Source of the DNA: Oscillospiraceae bacterium
GTDB lineage: Bacteria; Bacillota; Clostridia; Oscillospirales; Ruminococcaceae
DNA: 63,117 nt
NCBI GenBank assembly: GCA_022766785.1
Contig: JALEOL010000003.1
Span: 1 to 63,117 of the forward strand
Reading direction: 5' to 3'
Position numbers and translations under genes: made by a program. The notes below the pieces were generated by a model. That model had not been told where the DNA came from. It ran no database searches and was given only the letters and a program-made list of their open reading frames with translations. Below, one piece after another: positions 32,680 through 41,822 of the stretch (position 1 is the stretch's first letter; each line of letters starts with the position of its first letter).

Positions 32680-34707
32680 CTATTCGATAACGATATCGTC
32701 CCCGGGACGTATCACCTCGTCCAGCCGTGCAAGCCTGCCGTTTATCATCACGGTTGAGGAGCCGGCAAGCAGCCCCGTCGGGTCGTCTGAAAACGCCGCC
32801 AGTATATCCAGGAATACCGGCTGACGTCCGTTTGTTATCGGGAATACCGCCGGCGTTCCGTTGAACACTATCGGGATACCCTCGCTCTCGTCCGCCGCAG
32901 GTCCAGCCTTCGTTTCTTCGGCGGAAGTCACCACATCTCCGTCGGACAGCAGCTGCTCCGCAGTAGCCGGAGATCCGTTCAGCAGAGCGCTTTCCGCAGG
33001 GATACCCTCATGCGCTGCAAGTTCCCCGAAAGTCGCAAGGCGGACATGCTGCAAAACCGCGCCGTTCTCGATCTCAGCGTCGGCGGCGGTGGGCGTGCCG
33101 TTCACCAGGATATATTTCCCGGCGGTAAGGCTCCTGCCGTTTACGTTTACTTCGATAACGGACATCCCGGAAAGGTCATACTGATCCGAGATCAGCGCCG
33201 CTGCGTCCTCCCCGGGAACAGCCGGGACTATCACCACTTCGTCGCCCTTGCGCACCTGGGAATTGACCGAGCACTCCCTGCCGTTCAGTGACATCTCCGC
33301 CGGAACGCTGGGAGTTCCCCGGAGCACTATCCTTTCTCCGTCCGCGGTGTAGGTAAGGCTCTTTCCGGAACGCGCCATGAGCTGCTCCGGCTTTATCCCG
33401 GCAAGGGTGCACAGCTCGAACACCGTAAGCCTGCGCGTGTCCAGAGCGCGTATTTTCCTGCCGTTCAGGGTTATCGTCGTGAAATCGTACTTTACGCCCT
33501 CGCTGGCGGTTATCGCAATTCCCACCGGAGTGGCGTGCTCGGTGTCAAGCTGGATATTTTTCGGCGCGGTGATACCCCGTATCATTTCTCTTGAACCGAC
33601 AGCCACCCGGGAGGCGTCAAGCCCCAGTCCCTTTGCGACTAACTCCGGAAGCCCCGACAGCTTGCTGCCGCCGCCCACCAGGAACACCGCCTGGGGCGCT
33701 CCGCCGTTCGCCGAAAGAATCTCGGAGCAAATAGTCTGCGCCAGCTCCTCAGCCGCCGGGCGTATCAGCTCCGAGACCTGCTCGGCGGTTATCGTGTGCT
33801 TCGCAAACAGGATATCGGTGTACTCCGTCTGCGGCTCGGTGCAGGTCTTGATGCGCTCCGCTTCGTTGAAATCCACCAGAAGCTGCTTCATGAGCGCCTC
33901 GGTCATTTCGTCCCCGGCGATAGTCGCCATGCCGTAGGCGGTGATGCTGCCGTCCCGGGAAGCCGCCACGTCCGAAGTACCTGCGCCGATATCGCACATG
34001 ACGATGTTGATAAGCCGCAGCTCCTTCGGCACTACCGCGTTTATTGCCGCGATAGGCTCCAGGGTCAGCCCTGCGGTCTCCAGCCCTGCAAGATCAACGG
34101 CGGCGCACAGGCTCTCCACCACATACGCCGGCAGGAACGCGGCGATCACCTCGGTCACAAGCTCGTTTCCCCGGTGTCCCTCCGGCTTGCTGACCTTGTA
34201 CCCGTCAAGCGTGAGGGAAATAACGCTGTGACCCACGCAGTAGAACGACGACGTGGAATTCTCCTCGGTGAAAGCCTCCTCGGCGGAACGCACCGCCTCC
34301 AGTTCAGCCTCGCGGATATCTCCGGCGGAAATAACGCGCTTGGAGGAAACGTCATGCGCGCAGCTGTGGCGCAGCGTCCTCAGCGCACGGCCTGCCGCGG
34401 CGATGCACACACGCTGGAGCTTTATCAGCTGACGGCGTTCCAGCGCTGATTTAACAGATTTCACCACCGCTGCAACGGCTTCGATATCCTCTATCTGACC
34501 GTCGGTCATGGAGCGGCTCTCATGCGCCCGGGTCTCCATGTCGATGAGCTTATACCCGTCAGCGGTTTTCTCTGCAAGAACTCCCACAACGGTGCGTGTG
34601 CCGATATCCAGTGCGAATATTATGTCGCCCTGCTGCTTTTTCGTGCGGCGCGGCGTGGTCTTTTTCGCTGTGGACTTTGAGGTGGTTCGTGGTTTTTTCT
34701 GTTCCAT
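32680..34707 (-). CDS. FtsA-like actin-fold ATPase with C-terminal beta-grasp-like repeats
   Basis: 675 residues. A basic N-terminal tail (to about 26) is followed by an actin-like ATPase: phosphate-1 FALDIGTRTV (31-40), SHS2-like insert (about 100-190), phosphate-2 MCDIGAGTSDVAAS (237-250), adenosine motif VFLVGGGSKLSGLPELVA (341-358). From about 405 the C-terminus carries four N-G-x(8-13)-G-D-x-V-x-I units (474-495, 535-556, 577-593, 655-674) like the end of ThiS/MoaD. No membrane-targeting helix is seen. Long FtsA relatives occur in Clostridia; the partner is unknown. It sits between a small membrane protein and the GH26-like lipoprotein. Confidence 0.82.
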   Translation of the reverse strand: MEQKKPRTTSKSTAKKTTPRRTKKQQGDIIFALDIGTRTVVGVLAEKTADGYKLIDMETRAHESRSMTDGQIEDIEAVAAVVKSVKSALERRQLIKLQRVCIAAAGRALRTLRHSCAHDVSSKRVISAGDIREAELEAVRSAEEAFTEENSTSSFYCVGHSVISLTLDGYKVSKPEGHRGNELVTEVIAAFLPAYVVESLCAAVDLAGLETAGLTLEPIAAINAVVPKELRLINIVMCDIGAGTSDVAASRDGSITAYGMATIAGDEMTEALMKQLLVDFNEAERIKTCTEPQTEYTDILFAKHTITAEQVSELIRPAAEELAQTICSEILSANGGAPQAVFLVGGGSKLSGLPELVAKGLGLDASRVAVGSREMIRGITAPKNIQLDTEHATPVGIAITASEGVKYDFTTITLNGRKIRALDTRRLTVFELCTLAGIKPEQLMARSGKSLTYTADGERIVLRGTPSVPAEMSLNGRECSVNSQVRKGDEVVIVPAVPGEDAAALISDQYDLSGMSVIEVNVNGRSLTAGKYILVNGTPTAADAEIENGAVLQHVRLATFGELAAHEGIPAESALLNGSPATAEQLLSDGDVVTSAEETKAGPAADESEGIPIVFNGTPAVFPITNGRQPVFLDILAAFSDDPTGLLAGSSTVMINGRLARLDEVIRPGDDIVIE

Positions 34708-34747
34708 ATTTACGTCCTTGATGCGTTGATGTCGGTTTTGTGGTGAC

Positions 34748-35158
34748 TTATCTTATCCAGCCGTTTCCCAGACCGTCGGTGAGTACCCAGCAGTTCATTT
34801 CCAGAGAGAACTGCAGGCTGTCTGAGCATTCCGGAATTCCCACAACAATGGGGTTGTCAACTGAACCGGGTTTCGCGTTCCGGTCGCGGTGGTACTTTCC
34901 GTCGCAGTAATTGCGGCGATATGCCGCCGTCTTCTGCTGATCTATCTTCTCCGCAGTTAGCCCCAGCTTTTCAAGCCGCTGCTCAACAGTAAGCACAGGC
35001 TTTCGCTCTACAGGCGCTCTGGGAACGGACGAGGGCTTATGTGCGACAGGGCGCTTTTTCGGCGCTTCGTCTTTTCTAACGGACTTACGAACGGCGTTCA
35101 CGGTACCTGCTATAAGCAGGGCGCAGCCGGCTATGGGAATAAACACAGGTATCGCCAT
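34748..35158 (-). CDS. Small membrane-anchored hypothetical protein
   Basis: 136 residues, not recognised. One N-terminal hydrophobic helix (MAIPVFIPIAGCALLIAGTV), a basic proline-rich stretch (KKRPVAHKPSSVPRAPVERKP), a short helical segment (QRLEKLGLTAEKI) and a C-terminal YCDGKYHRDR ... DNPIVVGIPECS region. AAAGGGACTGTAAA precedes the ATG. It lies 22 bases after the TrkA-like gene and 40 before the FtsA-like gene. Confidence 0.7.
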   Translation of the reverse strand: MAIPVFIPIAGCALLIAGTVNAVRKSVRKDEAPKKRPVAHKPSSVPRAPVERKPVLTVEQRLEKLGLTAEKIDQQKTAAYRRNYCDGKYHRDRNAKPGSVDNPIVVGIPECSDSLQFSLEMNCWVLTDGLGNGWIR

Positions 35159-35180
35159 TTTACAGTCCCTTTCCGGAAAG

Positions 35181-35843
35181 TCAGTCCTTTAGCCTTAATT
35201 TCTTCCGAAGCTCCCTCTCGGCGGTGCCCAGAGTTACCAGCAGCAGCTTGTCCCCGCTGTGCAGCCTTGTCTGACCACGGGGGATTATCGTCCTGCCGCC
35301 GCGGTTTATGCAGGCTACGCTGCAGGACTGCGGCAGATCAAGCTCCATAAGGGTGCTGCCGGCGAGCTTGTAATTCTCGGGAAGTATTATTTCAAGCAGG
35401 GAAGCCTCACCCTCGTTGAGCTGCACAAGCTCCCTTATCGCAGAGATATCCGCCTCGCGCTTCAGGTTCTGGATAATGAAGTCTGTTGCAGAAACCACGG
35501 TATCCACGCCCAGAGAGCGCAGCGCAGCGGTGTTATTGGGATTGTTGACCTTTGCAACGGTCTTTTTCACCCCGAAAATCTTCTTGGCGGTCTGGCAGCA
35601 GACCAGATTGGTTTCGTCCCTGCCGGTGACTGCGGCAACAACGTCCGCGTCCTCCGCCCCGGCTTCCCGGAGCACACCCTGGGAAGTCCCGTCGCCGGAG
35701 CACACCCTGACGTCCAGCAGGTCTGCGCACATGCGGCACTGCTCCTTATCCTGCTCCACAAGCACCGCCTCGTGCCCCTGGCTGCGCATAGTCTTGGCAA
35801 GGTAGAAGCCCACCTTGCCGCCGCCCACAATTATGATCTTCAT
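35181..35843 (-). CDS. TrkA-type potassium-uptake regulatory protein (RCK domain)
   Basis: 220 residues. RCK_N Rossmann domain with IIVGGGKVGFYLA and Asp/Glu at the end of strand 2 (VLVEQD), then a TrkA_C domain (about 140-215: SLLEIILPENYKLAG ... LHSGDKLLLVTLG). Such proteins gate TrkH/KtrB-type potassium channels in response to NAD(H) or nucleotides, or c-di-AMP through TrkA_C. No channel gene is adjacent. GGAGGATATGCT precedes the ATG. Confidence 0.9.
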   Translation of the reverse strand: MKIIIVGGGKVGFYLAKTMRSQGHEAVLVEQDKEQCRMCADLLDVRVCSGDGTSQGVLREAGAEDADVVAAVTGRDETNLVCCQTAKKIFGVKKTVAKVNNPNNTAALRSLGVDTVVSATDFIIQNLKREADISAIRELVQLNEGEASLLEIILPENYKLAGSTLMELDLPQSCSVACINRGGRTIIPRGQTRLHSGDKLLLVTLGTAERELRKKLRLKD

Positions 35844-35867
35844 AGCATATCCTCCGGCAGAAGCGCC

Positions 35868-36413
35868 TTATTCCGCCTTGTCAAGTGCGTCAATGCCGCT
35901 GCTTATCTCCATGACCTTTCTGCGCAGCTCGCCGCCGCGGTTCTCCAGCCATTTTGCGACAGTGCGCGTGGTCTGACCGTTCTGCGCCATTTCTTCAAGC
36001 CTGCTGAAAGACACCCACTTTGCCGCGCAGACCTCGCTGGACTGAAGATCCAGCCGGTCAAGCCCCACATCCTTATGCACGATATAGAAATCCCTCAGCA
36101 TACTGTCAGTGGTGAGCGTCCATTCAAGGCTGATCTCTCCCGGGTCTGCCTTTATCCCGGTCTCCTCGAAAAGCTCCCTGACCGCCGCCTCCCGGCTGGT
36201 CTCGCCGCTTACCGCGCAGCCGCCGCTGCATTCCCACCTGCCGCCGCTGGTCTTCTGCGGCACTCTCTGGGTGAGGAGTATCTTCCCCTGGCTGTTCACC
36301 GTCATGATCTGGACTACGATGTGGTATTCACCGTGAGGGATCGGCGCGCCGCGCTGTATCTTGCGCCCCAGCCTGCGGCGGTCTGCGGTGTACAGATCGA
36401 AGTATTCCGTCAT
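35868..36413 (-). CDS. Nudix hydrolase (IDI-like subgroup)
   Basis: 181 residues with Nudix box G-x5-E-x7-R-E-L-F-E-E-T-G ([23 protein letters not shown], about 75-97) and an N-terminal [22 protein letters not shown] segment that is typical of isopentenyl-diphosphate-isomerase-like Nudix proteins of Firmicutes. Its substrate is unknown. It overlaps the GH130 gene by 4 bases, so it is translated with it. Confidence 0.88.
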   Translation of the reverse strand: MTEYFDLYTADRRRLGRKIQRGAPIPHGEYHIVVQIMTVNSQGKILLTQRVPQKTSGGRWECSGGCAVSGETSREAAVRELFEETGIKADPGEISLEWTLTTDSMLRDFYIVHKDVGLDRLDLQSSEVCAAKWVSFSRLEEMAQNGQTTRTVAKWLENRGGELRRKVMEISSGIDALDKAE

Positions 36414-37597
36414 ACTCTGCGCTCTCCGGACAGGTTTTTCGCGATAAGCTCGCAGCGCTGCTTTACGCAGTCGGCGGAGCGCAGCGGATCGGACGGGGTG
36501 TTGAAGGTGTAGTCCATCAGCTGCTCGATCGTTGTGGAAGCCACATGGAGCCTTGTATCAGAAGAAGCGTAGTAGATGTATACGCTTCCGTCCTCGCGGA
36601 CGATAGCGCCGTTTGTGAACGCAACGTTGGAAACGTCGCCCACACGCTCGATACCGTGGGGAGCGATGAACAGCCCGGAGGGGCTTGCGATGAGCTTTGA
36701 CGGGTCGTCAAGGTCGGTCGCGAAAACATAGATGACGTATCTCAGCCCTGCGGCGGTGTTCCTTACGCCGTGGGCAATGTGTATCCAGCCCTTTGGGGTC
36801 TTTATCGGCACAGCGCCTGCACCGTTCTTCACCTCGGTTATGGTGTGGTAAATCCTCGGTGAGATCACCACCTCGTCAGTGCACAGCACCGGGTCTGTGA
36901 TGTCCTTGCACAGCGCAAAGCACACTCCGCCGCCTGATCCCGTGGATATGAAATCGTCCTGGGGACGGGTGTAGAACGCGTACATTCCGTTGACGAACTC
37001 CGGGTGGAGAACGACATTGCGCTGCTGGGGCGACTTCGAAATGAGATTGGGCAGTCTCTCCCACTTTACAAGATCCTTTGTGCGGACTATGCCAGCCTGG
37101 GCGGTCGCCGCAGAAAGGTCGGGGTTATCCTTGTCCTTGCTCTCGGAGCAGAACACGCCGTAGATCCAGCCGTCCTCGTGCTGGGTGAGGCGCATATCGT
37201 AAACGTTGGTCTCCTCGGGGCAGGTGTCCGGCAGGATCACGGGATAGTCGCGGAAGCGGAAGCCCTCGGTGGGCTTGTCGCTCTCTGCCACGGCGAAGAA
37301 GGACTTTCTGTCAGCTCCCTCAACGCGTGCCACCAGGCAGTATTTTCCGTTGAGGAAAACTGCGCCGGAATTCATCACGGCATTTACCCCCAGACGCTCC
37401 ATGAGGTTCGGGTTATCGTTATAGGAAAGGTCGTAGCGCCAGATGATCGGTGCGTGCGCGGCGGTGAGCACCGGGTTCTGGTATCTTGTGTAGATACCGT
37501 TGTAAAAGTCAGAGGCGGGGTTGGGTCGGTTGATAAGCTCCTCCTGCTCTCTCACCAGCTTTGACAGACGTGCATTGAATTCTTCTTTAGTAAGCAT
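36410..37597 (-). CDS. GH130 4-O-beta-D-mannosyl-D-glucose phosphorylase-like enzyme
   Basis: 395 residues, full length for GH130 subfamily 1. Motifs: [40 protein letters not shown] (catalytic Asp region), [21 protein letters not shown] and [20 protein letters not shown]. The family phosphorolyses Man-beta-1,4-Glc to mannose 1-phosphate and glucose; ruminococci use it in mannan breakdown. AAAGGAAAATT precedes the ATG. First gene of the eight-gene run and close to the GH26-like lipoprotein, which supports a mannan theme. Confidence 0.9.
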   Translation of the reverse strand: MLTKEEFNARLSKLVREQEELINRPNPASDFYNGIYTRYQNPVLTAAHAPIIWRYDLSYNDNPNLMERLGVNAVMNSGAVFLNGKYCLVARVEGADRKSFFAVAESDKPTEGFRFRDYPVILPDTCPEETNVYDMRLTQHEDGWIYGVFCSESKDKDNPDLSAATAQAGIVRTKDLVKWERLPNLISKSPQQRNVVLHPEFVNGMYAFYTRPQDDFISTGSGGGVCFALCKDITDPVLCTDEVVISPRIYHTITEVKNGAGAVPIKTPKGWIHIAHGVRNTAAGLRYVIYVFATDLDDPSKLIASPSGLFIAPHGIERVGDVSNVAFTNGAIVREDGSVYIYYASSDTRLHVASTTIEQLMDYTFNTPSDPLRSADCVKQRCELIAKNLSGERRV

Positions 37598-37660
37598 AAT
37601 TTTCCTTTCTCTCCGGGCGTGGTTTTATTGTCCCGGAATGTAAAATCAATATTCTTTTTT

Positions 37661-37689
37661 ATTATAGCATACTTTTGCAAATATTTCAA
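37661..37689 (-). promoter_or_regulatory. Sigma-A promoter of the GH130 run
   Basis: On the reverse strand TTGAAA (37689-37684), 17-base spacer, TATAAT (37666-37661). Back to back with the next promoter. Confidence 0.88.
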
Positions 37690-37691
37690 GG

Positions 37692-37720
37692 TTGACAGCA
37701 AAGAAAATTCGATATATAAT
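37692..37720 (+). promoter_or_regulatory. Sigma-A promoter of phosphodiesterase-whiA
   Basis: TTGACA (37692-37697), 17-base spacer, TATAAT (37715-37720). Only two bases separate its -35 from the opposing promoter's -35, so a single regulator could control both. Confidence 0.92.
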
Positions 37721-37770
37721 ATGATTATGTCCCGGAAACGGGTGCAGAATTTCTTTAAGGAATGATCGTC

Positions 37771-38316
37771 ATGAAACTGATGTTCGCGTCCGACATACAC
37801 GGTTCGGCGCTTTATTGTGAAAGAATGCTGGAAGCGTTCCGGCGCGAGGGAGCGCAGCGGCTCTGCCTGCTGGGGGATATCCTTTACCACGGACCGCGCA
37901 ACGACCTGCCGGAGGGTCACGACCCCAAAAAGGTCACTTCCCTGTTAAACCAGATGAAGTCTGAGCTGCTGTGCGTGCGCGGCAACTGCGACACCGAGGT
38001 GGATCAGATGGTGCTGGAATTTCCGGTGCTCGCCGATTACGCCATGATATTTGAGGACGGACGGTGCTTTTTCCTCACCCATGGTCATCATTATAGCCCC
38101 GGTGCGCTGCCGCCGCTCTGCCCCGGAGACGTACTGATAAACGGACACACTCACATATTCAGAGCGGAATGTGTCAACGGGATACACTGCCTGAACGACG
38201 GCTCGGTCTCCCTGCCGAAAGAGGGAAAGCCGCGCAGCTACATGATCTATGAGAACGGCAGGTTCACGATAAAACAGCTGGAGAGCGGCGAGCCGCTTCT
38301 TTCCTACAGTCTCTGA
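37771..38316 (+). CDS. YfcE-family metallophosphoesterase
   Basis: 181 residues. Metal-ligand motifs D-x-H (ASDIHGS), GDILYHGPRN, GNCD, GHH and GHTH are all present, as in YfcE/MJ0936 phosphodiesterases. E. coli YfcE hydrolyses model phosphodiesters; its natural substrate is unclear. The start is the second ATG (37771), seven bases from AAGGAA. It lies 13 bases before whiA. Confidence 0.9.
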   Translation: MKLMFASDIHGSALYCERMLEAFRREGAQRLCLLGDILYHGPRNDLPEGHDPKKVTSLLNQMKSELLCVRGNCDTEVDQMVLEFPVLADYAMIFEDGRCFFLTHGHHYSPGALPPLCPGDVLINGHTHIFRAECVNGIHCLNDGSVSLPKEGKPRSYMIYENGRFTIKQLESGEPLLSYSL

Positions 38317-38329
38317 CCGGGAGGGAGCC

Positions 38330-39247
38330 ATGTCATTCAGTTCAGATATCAGAGCCGAGCTGTGCGACGTGCACAGCCTGACTTTGGAGCAGTCCGTGTC
38401 GGTGCTTTACGGGATAATGTTCGCCTCACGCAGCGAGAACGGCAGACCGGTGATACAGACCGAGAACCTCGACCTGATAAACGCCGCGCTGGAGCTTATG
38501 AGAACGGCGTTCCCCGGGGTGCATTCGGAGATAGTGCGGCTTGTAAAAAGCAGCGGCTCTCTTTACACCCTGAAGCTGAAGAGCGGCTGGGAGCAGATAG
38601 CGGAGCGCTTCGGGGATCTAAACAGCATAAACAGCCGGGCGGTTCCGGGGGAAGACGAGTGCAGCGGAGCGTTCCTCAGAGGAGTGTTCATCAGCTGCGG
38701 CTCAGTCACCGACCCAAACAAGGAGTATCACCTGGAACTGGTGCTGCCGGAAAGCAGCCGCAGCGCCACGCTTCTGGAATTCATCACAGAGCACGGAATG
38801 GCGATGAAGCAGACCCGGCGCGGCAGGGCGAAGCGCAGCGTTATCTACGCAAAGGAAAGCGAGCTTATCGAGGATTTCCTGACCTATATCGGCGCTGCAA
38901 ATCACTCAATGGAGATAATGCAGGTGAAGATAGTCAAGGATTTCCGCAACCGGGTCAACCGCTCGGTGAACTGCGAAAACGCTAATCTCGACAAAACCGT
39001 CGCCGCCTCCAACAAAAGCGCGGAGGATATCCGTCTGATATTCAGCACCATCGGCGAGGGCAGCCTTTCCCCCGAGCTACGGCAGACCGCGCGGCTGCGG
39101 CTGGAGAACCAGGAGCTTTCCCTGTCGGAGCTTTGCGGAATGTTCACGGAACCGATAACCAGGAGCGGACTTAACCACCGCCTGAAAAAGCTCTCAAGGA
39201 TCGCCGATGAGATACGCTCAAAACAAAACAACAAAAAAAGGCTGTGA
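38330..39247 (+). CDS. whiA: WhiA, LAGLIDADG/HTH DNA-binding protein
   Basis: 305 residues. N-terminal degenerate LAGLIDADG domain (GAFLRGVFISCGSVTDPNKEYHLEL) and C-terminal WhiA helix-turn-helix (LSLSELCGMFTEPITRSGLNHRLKKLSRIA). In Bacillus WhiA affects cell division and chromosome segregation. It usually sits in rapZ-yvcK-whiA, sometimes with hprK; here rapZ and hprK are 8-11 kb away on the other strand and yvcK is not in the window. GGAGGGAGCC precedes the ATG. Confidence 0.95.
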   Translation: MSFSSDIRAELCDVHSLTLEQSVSVLYGIMFASRSENGRPVIQTENLDLINAALELMRTAFPGVHSEIVRLVKSSGSLYTLKLKSGWEQIAERFGDLNSINSRAVPGEDECSGAFLRGVFISCGSVTDPNKEYHLELVLPESSRSATLLEFITEHGMAMKQTRRGRAKRSVIYAKESELIEDFLTYIGAANHSMEIMQVKIVKDFRNRVNRSVNCENANLDKTVAASNKSAEDIRLIFSTIGEGSLSPELRQTARLRLENQELSLSELCGMFTEPITRSGLNHRLKKLSRIADEIRSKQNNKKRL

Positions 39248-39262
39248 GACCCACAGCCTTTT
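39236..39262. terminator. Bidirectional terminator overlapping the whiA stop
   Basis: AAAAGGCTGTG (39236-39246) pairs with CACAGCCTTTT (39252-39262). It serves whiA (plus) and the surface protein (minus, TTTTTTTG tail). Confidence 0.88.
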
Positions 39263-39281
39263 AGTTATTGGTGTGAAGAAA

Positions 39282-40007
39282 TTACTTTCTCTTTCTGGAG
39301 ATAGCAACCGCGCCGCCTGCGATAACAGCAAGACCAGCTATAGCAGCAACGCCCTCAACGCCGGTGTCAGGAGAACCCTTCTCGGTAGCAGCAGCAGAAC
39401 CTGCGTCTGTTGCGTCGGAAGCGGTATCCTCAGCAGCAGCGCCGCCGCCAAGACCGGTCACGTTGAATGTGATCTTTATGGACTCGTAGGAGTCGTTCGG
39501 GATAGCAGCCAGGTTGTCATATACGTTGATGATCTGTACTCTTGCGGTGTTCTTGATGTCGAACTCCCAGTCGGAATAGTCATCGCTCTTTGTTGCACAG
39601 TCTACGCTCATTGCGGTCGCTTCCTTGTCGAAGTCAACAGCAGCGCCGTTCAGCTCGATAGATACAACATCGAACTTAACGTCGGGGGTCTTGTCGAGGT
39701 CGATGTTGGACTCGATCTTGAGCATGTTCCAGCCGCCGTCCTTAACGCCGTTCAGTTCAACGGTGTAGGTGCCGTCGCCGGTGATCTGTGCGTCAACGAA
39801 GGAAGCACCCTCAAGCTCGACAGCCTCGCCGAGATCGTTGTCCCAGTAAAGCAGAGAAGACTGGGCAATGGTGTTGCGGAACATGTAGCTGGAAGACTGC
39901 CATGTGATACCTGCAACATAGCTCTCCTCAGCAGAAGCAGGCATTACGAATGCCGCTGCGGCAACAGCGCATGCAGCTGCTGCGGAAACAATGTTTCTGA
40001 TTTTCAT
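39282..40007 (-). CDS. Cell-surface protein with SPDTG sortase-type sorting signal
   Basis: 241 residues from ATG 40007 (AGGAGGAAT upstream; the longer frame runs into the promoter). A signal peptide (MKIRNIVSAAAACAVAAAAF) cleaves near ASA. A beta-rich middle domain of about 150 residues (SYVAGITWQSSSYMF ... RVQIINVYDN) is followed by an Ala/Ser/Thr-rich linker and the C-terminal signal SPDTG, a hydrophobic helix and RKRK. Sortases attach such proteins to peptidoglycan. Family of the middle domain unknown; perhaps binding of carbohydrate (inference). Confidence 0.85.
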   Translation of the reverse strand: MKIRNIVSAAAACAVAAAAFVMPASAEESYVAGITWQSSSYMFRNTIAQSSLLYWDNDLGEAVELEGASFVDAQITGDGTYTVELNGVKDGGWNMLKIESNIDLDKTPDVKFDVVSIELNGAAVDFDKEATAMSVDCATKSDDYSDWEFDIKNTARVQIINVYDNLAAIPNDSYESIKITFNVTGLGGGAAAEDTASDATDAGSAAATEKGSPDTGVEGVAAIAGLAVIAGGAVAISRKRK

Positions 40008-40079
40008 GATAAAATTCCTCCTAATTTTGTATGCCGGGCGGATACTGCGGGGAAGCAGACCTCCCGAATGTACAATATA

Positions 40080-40108
40080 ATTATAATACAGCAAGGAAAA
40101 TAATACAA
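40080..40108 (-). promoter_or_regulatory. Promoter of the surface protein
   Basis: On the reverse strand TTGTAT (40108-40103), 17-base spacer, TATAAT (40085-40080). Confidence 0.75.
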
Positions 40109-40387
40109 GAGGTAAAATTGCACAAATACGCTGTGTATTTTCTGTAAAAAGCGCCACTAAACCGATAACCTTTATTGAATTCATTTCATCATGTGGGAAT
40201 ATGCGGAGAGCATTCTTTTCCTTGATTAACCCGGCGGACAACAGGCGATACTATATTTGAAAAGGATCCTGCATTCAACTTTATTTCAAAAAACGCAAAA
40301 ACAGCACATTCTTTTTTGTTCATAATGCCAAAATGAAATCAAATGAGATTTTTTTTGCAAATTGCACTATCTTTTTTGGGGAATGTG

Positions 40388-40396
40388 TGATATAAT
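40388..40396 (+). promoter_or_regulatory. Extended -10 promoter of murA
   Basis: TGATATAAT at 40388-40396 (TG-N-TATAAT) without a good -35. The leader of about 120 bases to murA contains a 7-bp hairpin TGTCCTC/GAGGACA (about 40490-40508) directly before the ribosome binding site. Between 40110 and 40385 I see no gene and no other clear signal. Confidence 0.6.
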
Positions 40397-40523
40397 GTAA
40401 TGGTGTAAATTCATAGGGATAACCATGCCCTGCACACATACATATGATATATCCGGCTTTTGCTGTAATATACAATATAACACAAATCTGTCCTCACTGG
40501 GAGGACAAGGGGGAAGTGCAGTT

Positions 40524-41822
40524 TTGGAAAAATACGTTATCAAGGGCGGAAAGACCCTGAGCGGCGAGGTTTTCATCAGCGGCGCAAAAAATGCAGTCGC
40601 TGCGATACTCCCATGCACCATTCTTTCCGACGAGCCTTGCGTCATTGAAAATATACCCAACATCAGCGATGTTCACATCACGCTGCAGATCATGTCCGAA
40701 ATGGGCGCAAAGATCCGCATGCTGAACAAGACCACCGTTGAGATCGACACGCGTCACCTGCAGAACCTGCCTGTTCCATACGAAAAGGCAAAGCTCATGC
40801 GTGCCACAACCTATTTCCTGGGAACGCTCCTGGGGCGCTTTCACAGCGCTCATGTGTCCATGCCCGGCGGCTGCAATCTCGGCGACAGACCGATCGACCA
40901 GCACCTGAAGTGCTTCTCGGCTTTGGGGGCAGAATACGAGATAGACGGCGGTATGGTGAACCTCAGAGCCGACAGACTTATCGGCACACAGATATTCTTT
41001 GACAAAAACACAGTCGGCGCCACGATCAACGCGATCATGGCTTCAGTTAAGGCGGAGGGTCTCACCATTATCGAGAACGCCGCCAAGGAGCCTCATGTAG
41101 TTGACCTTGCTAACTGTCTTAACAGCATGGGCGCTGATATCCTGGGAGCAGGCACCGACGTTATCAAGATACGCGGAGTTAAGTACCTCCACGGCACGAC
41201 CTACAGCGTCATTCCCGACCAGATCGAAGCCGGAACCTTTATGACGATAGCCGCCGCAGCGCGCAGCAATATTCTCATCAGAAACGTTATCCCGAAGCAC
41301 CTCGAGCCTATCACCCAGAAGCTGGTGAAGATAGGCGTGCAGGTGGAGCAGTTTGACGACGCGGTACGGGTCATCGGCGGGCAGGAGTACTACGGCACCA
41401 GCGTAAAGACCAATCCCCACCCGGGCTTCCCCACTGATATGCAGCCGCAGATGGCGGCGGTGCTCACCTGTGCAAAGGGAGCGAGCATGGTGACGGAGAG
41501 CATTTTCGACAACCGGTTCCGTTATGTCGATGAGCTTCGCAGAATGGGCGCGAACATTTCCGTTGAGGGCAGGGTCGCTGTCATAGAGGGCGTGGAAAGA
41601 CTAAAGGGCGCTCCCGTCAAGGCGACTGACCTGCGTGCAGGCGCTGCGCTTATCGTTGCGGCTCTGGGCGCAGAGGGCGTGACCGAGATCTACGACATCT
41701 TCCATGTTGAGCGCGGTTACGAGAACATGGAGGTAAAGCTCCGCAGCCTGGGCGCTGATATCCAGAAGGTTGACGAACCTGATCCCACCGCCGAGGAAAA
41801 GGTGCTGAAAAAGGCTCTCTGA
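40524..41822 (+). CDS. murA: UDP-N-acetylglucosamine 1-carboxyvinyltransferase
   Basis: 432 residues from TTG 40524 (AGGGGGA upstream; product begins (M)EKYVIKGGKTLSGEV as in the family). ISGAKNAVAAILP is the MurA N-terminal signature; the catalytic Cys lies in SMPGGCNLGDRPID, and GFPTDMQPQ is present. It adds enolpyruvyl to UDP-GlcNAc, the first committed step of peptidoglycan synthesis, and is the fosfomycin target; Cys rather than Asp predicts sensitivity. Its stop overlaps the walJ start (TGATG). Confidence 0.95.
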   Translation: MEKYVIKGGKTLSGEVFISGAKNAVAAILPCTILSDEPCVIENIPNISDVHITLQIMSEMGAKIRMLNKTTVEIDTRHLQNLPVPYEKAKLMRATTYFLGTLLGRFHSAHVSMPGGCNLGDRPIDQHLKCFSALGAEYEIDGGMVNLRADRLIGTQIFFDKNTVGATINAIMASVKAEGLTIIENAAKEPHVVDLANCLNSMGADILGAGTDVIKIRGVKYLHGTTYSVIPDQIEAGTFMTIAAAARSNILIRNVIPKHLEPITQKLVKIGVQVEQFDDAVRVIGGQEYYGTSVKTNPHPGFPTDMQPQMAAVLTCAKGASMVTESIFDNRFRYVDELRRMGANISVEGRVAVIEGVERLKGAPVKATDLRAGAALIVAALGAEGVTEIYDIFHVERGYENMEVKLRSLGADIQKVDEPDPTAEEKVLKKAL

